A stretch of DNA of 12,077 nucleotides from an uncultured Nitrospinaceae bacterium (GTDB lineage Bacteria > Nitrospinota > Nitrospinia > Nitrospinales > VA-1): the NCBI GenBank assembly GCA_905182935.1, contig CAJJDL010000010.1, positions 1-12,077 on the forward strand. The letters run 5' to 3'. The notes under the pieces were generated by a model, which was given only the letters and a program-made list of their open reading frames with translations, ran no database searches and was not told the DNA's origin. Below are positions 6,301 to 12,077 of this stretch, one piece after another (within the stretch, counting starts at the first letter, position 1; each line of letters starts with the position of its first letter). Both the position numbers and the translations under genes were made by a program.

Positions 6301-7146
6301 ATGGGAATAAAAATAAAAAAAACAAAACAGATATCAGCAGGAAAATTACTAATAGGTGGTGGAAATCCAATCGTATTGATAGCCGGGCCCTGCGTCATCG
6401 AATCAGAAACTCATGCACTAAAAACAGCAGAGAAATTAAAACGTGCCACTAGCGATGCAAATATTCCATTTATATTTAAAGCTTCATACGACAAAGCTAA
6501 TCGTTCTTCGATCGATTCCTTCCGTGGCCCTGGATTAATAAAAGGACTAAAAATTCTTAAAAAAATCAAACAAGAACTTAATATCCCTTTACTATCAGAT
6601 GTACATACAGAAGATGAGATAGAGCCCGCAGCTCAAGTTCTTGACATATTACAGATTCCTGCTTTTTTATGCAGGCAAACCAATATGCTAGTGAAGGCAG
6701 CCAAAACTGGCTGCACAATCAATGTCAAAAAAGGCCAATTCATGGCTCCATGGGACATGAAAAATGTTATAGATAAATTGTCCCAAAGCGGTTGTAAAAA
6801 AATACTACTTACCGAGCGTGGATATATGTTTGGATACAACAACCTAGTTGTTGATATGCGGTCCTTGCCATTGATGCGTGACCTAGGGTATCCAGTAATC
6901 TTCGACGCAACCCATAGTCTTCAACTCCCGGGAGGAAAGGGGAAAATGAGTGGTGGGCAAAGGGAACTCATCCCAGATCTAGTTCGTGGGGCTGTTGCTG
7001 TAGGATGCGATTCCCTATTCATGGAGGTTCATCCAAACCCAGATAAAGCAAAATCTGATGGACCTAACATGCTTAAACTATCTCAACTACCAAAACTACT
7101 CGAACAAATAAAAACTCTTGATTACGCCACACGTAATTGGTCTTGA
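6301..7146 (+). CDS. kdsA: 3-deoxy-D-manno-octulosonate 8-phosphate synthase (KDO8P synthase)
   Basis: KdsA condenses arabinose 5-phosphate with phosphoenolpyruvate to KDO 8-phosphate, the committed step toward the lipopolysaccharide inner core. Family motifs are all present: IAGPCVIES (27-35), [12 protein letters not shown] (59-70), SDVHT (99-103), [10 protein letters not shown] (118-127), [12 protein letters not shown] (142-153), LTERG (170-174), [12 protein letters not shown] (179-190), FDATHS (201-206) and MEVHP (241-245). C31, H205, E242 and D253 correspond to the metal ligands C11, H185, E222 and D233 of the Aquifex enzyme at a constant offset of 20. It is therefore the metal-dependent class rather than the E. 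coli type, which has Asn in place of the Cys. At 281 residues it is full length. It may be co-transcribed with the pseudo-receiver gene 71 bases upstream. No other KDO or LPS gene is in the window. Confidence 0.97.
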   Translation: MGIKIKKTKQISAGKLLIGGGNPIVLIAGPCVIESETHALKTAEKLKRATSDANIPFIFKASYDKANRSSIDSFRGPGLIKGLKILKKIKQELNIPLLSDVHTEDEIEPAAQVLDILQIPAFLCRQTNMLVKAAKTGCTINVKKGQFMAPWDMKNVIDKLSQSGCKKILLTERGYMFGYNNLVVDMRSLPLMRDLGYPVIFDATHSLQLPGGKGKMSGGQRELIPDLVRGAVAVGCDSLFMEVHPNPDKAKSDGPNMLKLSQLPKLLEQIKTLDYATRNWS

Positions 7147-7216
7147 GAAATAATTAGAGTAAATAGTCCACAAATAATTCAACCTCTACAATTTTACCAA
7201 AGCAAAAATATCACAG

Positions 7217-7243
7217 AAAAAAGGCTCCCCAATGTGGGGAGCC
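7217..7243 (-). terminator. Strong intrinsic terminator, minus strand
   Basis: GGCTCCCC (7223-7230) and GGGGAGCC (7236-7243) form a perfect 8-bp stem with a 5-base loop. Reading the minus strand, the stem is followed at once by six T residues. On the plus strand the hairpin is followed by GGAGAGAAAA with no T tract, so it does not look like a kdsA terminator. It ends the putative sRNA and any read-through from the nucleosidase gene 274 bases upstream. Confidence 0.8.
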
Positions 7244-7280
7244 GGAGAGAAAATACATTTGGCTTTCGTTTTGGCGTGCC

Positions 7281-7309
7281 ACAGTTTAAACCCTGGAGGT
7301 TAAAACTGT
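7281..7309 (-). repeat. Long imperfect inverted repeat (hairpin stem)
   Basis: ACAGTTTAAACC (7281-7292) pairs with GGTTAAAACTGT (7298-7309), 11 of 12 positions, around a 5-base loop; CC at 7279-7280 and GG at 7311-7312 could extend it past one bulge. It is the central structural element of the putative sRNA. Confidence 0.7.
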
Positions 7310-7339
7310 TGGAGGAGGCAATACCAATTCGAATCTTCA

Positions 7340-7367
7340 CTCATAATTAATGCAATCACTATGCCAA
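7340..7367 (-). promoter_or_regulatory. Candidate sigma70-type promoter for the putative sRNA
   Basis: On the minus strand TTGGCA (7362-7367, five of six consensus) is followed after 16 bases by TATGAG (7340-7345, four of six). Transcription would start near 7333, just upstream of the structured block. The remaining gene-free DNA on its right (7368-7517) shows only AT-rich sequence and a weak TCTTTA/TAAAGA hairpin at about 7397-7413. Confidence 0.35.
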
Positions 7368-7517
7368 TTAAAAAAAATCTTTCGATAAACGCCAAGTCTT
7401 TACTTTATAAAGATTTATTTAATTTCACCACTGTACTCAGGTACTTCATAAAAAAACAAATAGGGTAGTTTTATCCTGTTTCTGTCAAAAATCCTTTATT
7501 TTTTAAAATATATTTTA

Positions 7518-8279
7518 TTAAATGCAGTCAAACGATCTAACAACAACTCCTGTAAACTCTGTCAGGTTGAAAGTAGCTTTTTGGCTTTGATCACGGAAAG
7601 ATATAAATTTTTTAACCATATTAGGGTGCGTGGCAATATACCATCCAGCTTTAATTTTAGAAACTTCGCCATCATTATTAATAAACGAACTCACATCAAC
7701 TAAAGACTGATCAACAGTATCACTAATAGATCTAATTGAAATAAAGGGGATTTTTTTTTGCGTAGCATGAGCTATTAATGCTGATGTTTCCATATCAACA
7801 GCCAACGCGTTATAGAGCGATCCAAGTTCTTTTTTAACTACAGAGTCGCATATAACTTGATTAACTGTTATTAAAGTCCCTCGGTGAATTAAAATATTTT
7901 TTGGGAAATCTAATTTTTCAAGTAGAACAAGTTGCTGCTGACTAACAGCATGTTCATTAACATAACTATTATTAGAACTTAATTCTATAATAGAATCTGG
8001 TATAACTAGATCACCAATTTTTAATTTAAAACCTAAGCCACCAGCATACCCTATTGATAGGACTAAAGACGGTCGAACTGTTTTTAAAATTTCATCAAAT
8101 GCATTCAAAGCGCAATTCTTGCCCATACCTGTTCGTGCTAAAACAATATTAGCTCCTTCCCAATTTCCAGACCAGACATCAGCATGGCCTGCCTTGAATT
8201 GACCTTTAACCGTCATACGTCTTCTAATCTGATTAATCTCTTCTCTAAGTGCCCCTAAAATTAAAATTTGTCGATCCAT
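7518..8279 (-). CDS. PNP/UDP-phosphorylase superfamily nucleosidase, MTAN/HpnG-like, 253 residues
   Basis: The fold motifs of the nucleoside phosphorylase/nucleosidase superfamily are clear: I-L-G-A-L-R-E-E-I (7-15, carrying the acidic residue seen near the N-terminus of MTA/SAH nucleosidases), T-G-M-G-K (50-54), G-Y-A-G-G-L (77-82) with K-I-G-D-L-V-I-P (87-94), V-D-M-E-T (161-165, ribose-contacting E164) and R-S-I-S-D (183-187, probable catalytic D187). Such enzymes cleave the N-glycosidic bond of methylthioadenosine, adenosylhomocysteine, futalosine or adenosylhopane. The C-terminal extension with D-G-E-V, a H-P pair and a helix rich in L/F and K resembles hopanoid-associated HpnG more than classical MTAN, but no hopanoid gene is nearby. 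The substrate is therefore open. It stands alone on the minus strand and is divergent to the methyltransferase gene. Confidence 0.8.
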   Translation of the reverse strand: MDRQILILGALREEINQIRRRMTVKGQFKAGHADVWSGNWEGANIVLARTGMGKNCALNAFDEILKTVRPSLVLSIGYAGGLGFKLKIGDLVIPDSIIELSSNNSYVNEHAVSQQQLVLLEKLDFPKNILIHRGTLITVNQVICDSVVKKELGSLYNALAVDMETSALIAHATQKKIPFISIRSISDTVDQSLVDVSSFINNDGEVSKIKAGWYIATHPNMVKKFISFRDQSQKATFNLTEFTGVVVRSFDCI

Positions 8280-8360
8280 TTTAAAACTTTCAGATAAAAA
8301 TTATTTATACCAAATTAAACCTCAATGACGCTGAAGACGCAAAGAAATAGTTTTAAATTA

Positions 8361-8390
8361 TTGATTCACCTTGCTCCCTTGTTCTATATT
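8361..8390 (+). promoter_or_regulatory. Candidate promoter for the RNA methyltransferase gene
   Basis: TTGATT (8361-8366) and TATATT (8385-8390), spaced by 18 bases, lie in the 146-base divergent gap. A start near 8397 would give a leader of about 30 bases before the ATG at 8426. Confidence 0.4.
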
Positions 8391-8425
8391 ATGTTAGTTT
8401 TACCGATCGAACTAATGAGAAAACT

Positions 8426-9799
8426 ATGGCAAAGCAAAAGCATACCATTCCTGTTCGTCCAGGAGCAAAGCTAGAACTGACTGTCGACAGTCAAGGCTCT
8501 AGCGGAGACGGCATATGTAAATACGAAGGTTATACAATTTTTACTCCTGGAGGTATTCCAGGGGACAAAGTATTTGCAGAAGTAATAAAAACTACACCAA
8601 GGTTTGGAGTTACACGCTTGATAAAGAGGCTCTCTTCATCACCAGATCGTGTGAAGGCACCCTGCCCCGTATTTGAACAATGCGGTGGATGTAAACTACA
8701 GGATTTAAAATACGACAAACAGATGGAGTTTAAAGTTGGCGTTGTCAAAGACGCATTAAAACATATTGGGAAAGTCAAAATACCGTCCATAAAATCGATT
8801 CCAGCAGAAAAAACATACCACTATAGGAATAAGGGAAGTTTTGCCATACAAAAACAAGGCGGGTTTCTCCGTATAGGTTTTTTTAAACAAGGTTCACATG
8901 ATGTTGTTAGCACCGAAAAATGCGGAATACTTCATGAGCAAATTAATGATGCTAAAGAATTTATTAGAGAGCTTCTTATTAAACACCAAGTCTCCATTTA
9001 TGATGAAAAAAAACACTTAGGCTTAGTTCGTGAACTAGTAATACGCCATTCCCCGGAAACAAATCAATTACTCGTTGGGCTAGTAACCACCTCAGGAGAA
9101 TTTCCTGAAGAATTTTTGCAAGACCTAAGAGATAAAGACTCTTGCAAAAAATTAAATATTCATGGGATTGTACAAAACATAAACTCCCAAAGGACCAATG
9201 TGATTTTAGGGAAAGAGACTAGAGTTCTTTGTGGAAAAGGGCAGATCAATGAAAAGCTAGGAAAATTAAATTTTAAAATTTCATTAACATCTTTTTTCCA
9301 AGTCCACCCAGAACAAACAATTCGATTGTTTGAAACAATAGCCGACTGGGCAAAAAATTGCACCGGTCGTATCCTAGATGCATTTTGTGGGGTGGGCGCT
9401 ATCAGTTTATGGCTAGGTCAATCAGGCTTGCGGGTTATTGGTATTGAAGAACTACCTCAAGCGGTTTTAGATGCGCGTGCTAGTGCAAAAGAAAACGGTA
9501 TCGAATCCTGCACATTTATTGAAGGAAAAGTCGAAGATCATATCAGAAAATTCAAAACACAAGATATTGAAATAATAATTTTAGACCCTCCACGAAAAGG
9601 TTGTGCAGAAAAAATAATTCAAGCTATCTCCGAAATCACACCAAAAAAAATTATCTATATCTCCTGTAATCCTTCGACTCTAGCCCGAGACCTAGCTCGT
9701 TTAGAAAATTATCACATAGACGACATCGTTGTTATTGATTTGTTTCCACAAACACAACATATAGAAACGGCAGTCTTATTGACTTTGATTGAACCCTAA
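8426..9799 (+). CDS. RNA (uracil-5-)-methyltransferase, RlmD/TrmA family (COG2265 type)
   Basis: The enzyme uses S-adenosylmethionine to make 5-methyluridine in rRNA or tRNA. Domains in order: an N-terminal TRAM RNA-binding domain (about 9-68), a 4Fe-4S cysteine cluster C80-x5-C86-x2-C89 with the fourth ligand C166, a central RNA-binding region, and a C-terminal Rossmann methyltransferase (about 280-457). The latter has Q292, the SAM loop [12 protein letters not shown] (317-328), I-E-E (340-342), LDPPRKG (386-392), the catalytic nucleophile C414 in [11 protein letters not shown], and the general base E447 in Q-H-I-E-T-A. The TRAM plus Fe-S layout fits RlmD (23S U1939) or the related RlmCD group better than TrmA, which has neither, but the target base cannot be fixed from sequence. 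Its stop overlaps the asnS stop by 4 bases, tail to tail. Confidence 0.93.
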   Translation: MAKQKHTIPVRPGAKLELTVDSQGSSGDGICKYEGYTIFTPGGIPGDKVFAEVIKTTPRFGVTRLIKRLSSSPDRVKAPCPVFEQCGGCKLQDLKYDKQMEFKVGVVKDALKHIGKVKIPSIKSIPAEKTYHYRNKGSFAIQKQGGFLRIGFFKQGSHDVVSTEKCGILHEQINDAKEFIRELLIKHQVSIYDEKKHLGLVRELVIRHSPETNQLLVGLVTTSGEFPEEFLQDLRDKDSCKKLNIHGIVQNINSQRTNVILGKETRVLCGKGQINEKLGKLNFKISLTSFFQVHPEQTIRLFETIADWAKNCTGRILDAFCGVGAISLWLGQSGLRVIGIEELPQAVLDARASAKENGIESCTFIEGKVEDHIRKFKTQDIEIIILDPPRKGCAEKIIQAISEITPKKIIYISCNPSTLARDLARLENYHIDDIVVIDLFPQTQHIETAVLLTLIEP

Positions 9800-11196
9800 A
9801 ATCTAGCATTCTTTGGAGTGCGTGGAAATGGAATAACATCACGGATATTTTCCACTCCTGTTACAAATTGAACTAAGCGTTCAAATCCAAGACCAAAACC
9901 TGAATGCGGAGCAGATCCAAATCGCCTGAGATCAAGATACCAATTGTAATCCTCTGAGTTTAATTTTTTAAATTTCATTCTTTTTAACAATACATCATAG
10001 TCATCCTCACGTTGACTACCACCAATAATTTCTCCAAGCTTAGGCAATAGAACGTCCATCGCTCGCACAGTCTTGCCATTATCATTGATCTTCATATAAA
10101 AAGGCTTAATCTCCTCTGGGTAATCGTAAATAATGACAGGATTATTAAAAACCTCTTCACTGATATATCGTTCATGCTCAGATTGTAAATTACTACCCCA
10201 CTTAACTGAATACTTGAATTTCTTATTTGACTTTCCTAGCAATTGAACAGCTTCAGAATATGAAATACGTTCAAATTTATTATCTACAATTTTTCTATGC
10301 CTTTCCAAAATAGTTTTATCAATTTGTTTATTAAAAAATTCCAAGTCTTCTGAGCAATTTTCTAAAGCATCTTTCAACAAGTAACGCAAAAAACTCTCTG
10401 CTAAATCCATATCATCTTCAAGGTCATAAAATGCCATTTCTGGTTCAACCATCCAGAACTCTGAAAGGTGACGGCTTGTATTAGAGTTTTCAGCACGAAA
10501 AGTAGGACCAAAAGTATAGATTTCAGAAAGAGCCATAGCAAAAACCTCACCTTCCAATTGGCCACTTACAGTAAGACCCGTTTTTTCTCCAAAAAAATCC
10601 TGACTATAATCAACACACCCATCTAGCATTGGAGGAGAACCAGGGTTCAAAGTGGTAACCTGAAAAATTTCACCGGCTCCCTCACAATCATTAGCGGTAA
10701 TTATAGGAGTATGTAGGTAAACAAATCCTTCATCTTGAAAAAAATTGTGAATGGCATAGGATAAACGATTACGCACCCGCATTACCGCACCAAAAGTATT
10801 TGTTCTAGGTCGCAGGTGAGCAATTTCACGTAAAAATTCAAACGAATGATGTTTTTTTTGCAAAGGATAGTGCTCCGGGTCAGCCTCACCATAAACTTCA
10901 ATCGAATTTGCCTGCAGTTCGACACTTTGTTCTTTTCCTGGAGATAGAACTAGTTTTCCAATGAAACCAACACAGCTACCAGTATGTAATTTTTTAGAAG
11001 CAGCCTCAAAGCCATCCATACTATGATCGGTAACAACTTGAAGGTTTTTCAAACAAGAACCATCATTAATTTCAATAAAAGAAAATCCACCCTTAGAATC
11101 TCGACGTGTTCTGATCCATCCTTTAACAAGAACATCTGTCTCATCTTTTCCTTCCTGTAGTACTTTTTTAATTTTCCAACGATTAGTTATTTTCAT
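9796..11196 (-). CDS. asnS: Asparaginyl-tRNA synthetase
   Basis: This class IIb synthetase charges tRNA-Asn with asparagine. An N-terminal OB-fold anticodon-binding domain (about 15-105) includes V-K-G-W-I-R-T-R-R and F-I-E-I-N-D-G-S. Motif 2 is [16 protein letters not shown] (233-248), whose [11 protein letters not shown] form is typical of AsnRS rather than AspRS. Motif 3 is [10 protein letters not shown] (433-442), followed by [10 protein letters not shown] place the start at ATG 11196 (466 residues, the same as E. coli AsnRS) because GAGG lies 6 bases upstream. A TTG four codons earlier (11208) would overlap that Shine-Dalgarno site and has none of its own. A separate AsnRS means Asn-tRNA need not be made by the GatCAB route, though GatCAB may still exist elsewhere. 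Confidence 0.97.
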   Translation of the reverse strand: MKITNRWKIKKVLQEGKDETDVLVKGWIRTRRDSKGGFSFIEINDGSCLKNLQVVTDHSMDGFEAASKKLHTGSCVGFIGKLVLSPGKEQSVELQANSIEVYGEADPEHYPLQKKHHSFEFLREIAHLRPRTNTFGAVMRVRNRLSYAIHNFFQDEGFVYLHTPIITANDCEGAGEIFQVTTLNPGSPPMLDGCVDYSQDFFGEKTGLTVSGQLEGEVFAMALSEIYTFGPTFRAENSNTSRHLSEFWMVEPEMAFYDLEDDMDLAESFLRYLLKDALENCSEDLEFFNKQIDKTILERHRKIVDNKFERISYSEAVQLLGKSNKKFKYSVKWGSNLQSEHERYISEEVFNNPVIIYDYPEEIKPFYMKINDNGKTVRAMDVLLPKLGEIIGGSQREDDYDVLLKRMKFKKLNSEDYNWYLDLRRFGSAPHSGFGLGFERLVQFVTGVENIRDVIPFPRTPKNARF

Positions 11197-11251
11197 TTCA
11201 TGCCTCAATAAAAACTTATAAAGATCTCAACACTTAAAACTTTTTATAAAA

Positions 11252-11279
11252 ATTATAGGATATAAGCAAATTACAGCAA
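11252..11279 (-). promoter_or_regulatory. Candidate promoter for asnS
   Basis: On the minus strand a consensus TATAAT (11252-11257) is preceded after 16 bases by TTGCTG (11274-11279, three of six to TTGACA). A start near 11245 would give a leader of about 50 bases before the preferred ATG at 11196. I saw no T-box-like leader. Confidence 0.4.
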
Positions 11280-11290
11280 CTCGTTACACA

Positions 11291-11319
11291 TTGACATCCT
11301 TAAAGTTAAGAGATACTTT
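11291..11319 (+). promoter_or_regulatory. Candidate promoter for yggT-divIVA
   Basis: A perfect TTGACA (11291-11296) is followed at 17 bases by TACTTT, a poor -10 match (three of six). A second AT-rich TATATATT lies nearer the gene at about 11361, so the exact promoter is uncertain. Confidence 0.28.
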
Positions 11320-11388
11320 AATAACTGTTTTAAGAAACAACCTCTTACGTCAAGGGACTTGTATATATTTACACAAAGAGACTGATCG

Positions 11389-11688
11389 ATGTTCATCTTA
11401 GGAAATTTCTTATCCGCAACAGCGCAAATTCTTAAAATTATCTTGGAACTTTATATGTGGATTATGATAATCCGTTCCCTATTATCTTGGGTCAACCCAG
11501 ACCCATATAATCCAATAGTTCAGTTTCTCAATAGCATAACAGAACCAGTTCTTTATCGTGTGCGCCAACTAATGCCCATGAGCGGCGCAGGGATTGACTT
11601 TTCTCCAATGATTGTAATTCTATTAATTATTTTCCTACAATCGTTCCTAGTTAATTCAATAGGTACGCTTGCCATGAGGCTGCAATAA
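11389..11688 (+). CDS. YggT-family integral membrane protein, 99 residues
   Basis: This is a small protein with two hydrophobic segments (about 8-30 and 70-93) flanking the family's conserved loop: R-S-L-L-S-W-V-N-P-D-P-Y-N-P (29-42) and then L-N-S-I-T-E-P-V-L-Y-R-V-R-Q-L-M-P (47-63), with G-I-D-F-S-P-M-I before the second helix. The length is that of the single-unit form; E. coli YggT carries a tandem of two. In many bacteria yggT/ylmG sits beside division or proline genes, and homologues are linked to envelope integrity, osmotic resistance and, in chloroplasts, nucleoid and division organisation. Here it lies 7 bases ahead of divIVA, so co-transcription is almost certain. Precise function is unknown. 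Confidence 0.92.
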   Translation: MFILGNFLSATAQILKIILELYMWIMIIRSLLSWVNPDPYNPIVQFLNSITEPVLYRVRQLMPMSGAGIDFSPMIVILLIIFLQSFLVNSIGTLAMRLQ

Positions 11689-11695
11689 ATTACTC

Positions 11696-12077
11696 ATGAA
11701 ACTTAATTACCTTGATGTTCTTGAACAATGTTTTCGTAATACGATATTTGGTTATAATAAAGAAGACGTGGACACATTCCTTCACTTGGTGGCAGAGGAC
11801 TTCAAAGGAATTTCCGAAGAGCTTGAACTCCTAAAAAAAGAAATCACCAAAAAAAATAAAGACTTAGAAAAAATTAATGCCGAAGTAAGTCACAAACAAA
11901 AAGAAACAAAAACTGAATCCTTAAAGCTTACTCCAGATATAATAAAAGAAAAGGCCAAACGCATAATTAGTGCCGCACGAGAAATTGCCACCCAACACAA
12001 AAAGAAAGCTGCCTATGAACTATCTAGCCTAAAAAAAGAGATAGAAAAACTAAAAGAGGAACAAAAACATCTAATAG
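11696..12077 (+). CDS. DivIVA-like coiled-coil protein, partial (first 127 residues)
   Basis: The frame starts at ATG 11696, 7 bases after yggT, and runs open to the window edge, so the C-terminus is missing. Residues 6-45 show the DivIVA N-terminal pattern: a short helix, then F-x-x-x-x-F-G-Y-N-K-E-D-V-D-T-F-L (13-29), matching the F-x-x-x-x-x-G-Y-x-x-x-x-V-D-x-F-L signature that binds membranes of negative curvature. The rest is charged and rich in Lys, Glu and Leu, with heptad-like spacing, interrupted by a T-P at about 84-85 that may separate the N-terminal part from the central coiled coil. DivIVA/GpsB proteins recruit partners to poles or septa. The yggT-divIVA order is a recurrent division-related arrangement. 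No strong Shine-Dalgarno is seen, so coupling to yggT translation is likely. Confidence 0.85.
   Translation, partial: MKLNYLDVLEQCFRNTIFGYNKEDVDTFLHLVAEDFKGISEELELLKKEITKKNKDLEKINAEVSHKQKETKTESLKLTPDIIKEKAKRIISAAREIATQHKKKAAYELSSLKKEIEKLKEEQKHLI

Larger units (their letters stand above)
7217..7333 (-). ncRNA. Candidate small RNA gene with C-rich single-stranded regions
   Basis: The 371 bases between kdsA and the nucleosidase gene hold no credible ORF, but a GC-richer block shows a complete RNA-gene layout on the minus strand. A -35/-10-like pair (7362-7367 and 7340-7345) predicts a start near 7333. The transcript would contain GCCTCCTCC, then a 12-base-pair hairpin with one mismatch (7281-7309, loop TCCAG read on the minus strand), then an unpaired stretch, ending in an 8-bp GC-rich terminator with a U tract. 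The predicted length is about 117 nt. The CCTCC motifs, one free and one spanning the hairpin stem and loop, resemble anti-Shine-Dalgarno sequences used by some base-pairing sRNAs. No known RNA family was recognised. It could instead be a structured 3' end of the upstream nucleosidase mRNA. Confidence 0.45.

Noticed and set aside
7223..7243. The GC-rich hairpin as the kdsA terminator on the plus strand
   Set aside because: The plus-strand sequence after the stem is GGAGAGAAAA; the T run lies only on the minus-strand side.
7397..7413. TCTTTA/TAAAGA hairpin as a kdsA terminator
   Set aside because: Almost entirely A-T pairs and about 250 bases after the stop; too weak to call.
1..12077. Mobile elements, CRISPR arrays, tRNA or defence system
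   Set aside because: No transposase, integrase, direct-repeat array with spacers, cloverleaf pattern or recognised defence domain was seen; the only tandem repeat is the Sel1 coding repeat.

Overview
The window is AT-rich and reads as a chromosomal housekeeping region of a Gram-negative bacterium. kdsA (KDO synthesis for lipopolysaccharide) implies an outer membrane. A yggT-divIVA pair and the low-GC mix of genes would fit a marine Nitrospinota- or deltaproteobacteria-like lineage, but that placement is inference. I saw no tRNA, rRNA, CRISPR array, insertion sequence, phage or plasmid gene.

Layout, left to right. The left edge holds the start of a minus-strand FetB/UPF0014-type membrane permease. 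A roughly 970-base gene-poor stretch follows. It contains one well-signalled small membrane ORF (490-654), a very short second one (716-805) and what looks like a decayed reading frame (856-1097). Two plus-strand genes come next: a Sel1-repeat protein and an NADPH-dependent FMN reductase-like flavoprotein. They converge on a minus-strand pair, proB (proline synthesis) and a YkgJ-type cysteine-cluster protein, joined by a 4-base ATGA overlap. A 171-base gap holds a probable fragment of an FAD-linked oxidase gene. Then comes nfeD on the minus strand (membrane serine protease with an OB-fold tail).

The second half begins with a plus-strand pseudo-receiver protein that lacks its phosphorylatable aspartate, and kdsA. 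A 371-base intergenic region follows and carries the most interesting noncoding signal: a minus-strand promoter-like pair, a long hairpin, CCTCC motifs and a strong intrinsic terminator. I interpret it as a possible small RNA gene. Next are an MTAN/HpnG-like nucleosidase (minus), an RlmD/TrmA-family RNA uracil-5-methyltransferase (plus) and asnS (minus). The methyltransferase and asnS overlap tail to tail by 4 bases. At the right edge yggT and a divIVA gene cut by the window end form a short plus-strand operon linked to cell envelope and division.

Most genes are solitary or paired, with frequent strand switches, so there is no large operon. The unusual content lies in the gaps: small membrane ORFs, gene remnants and the putative sRNA.
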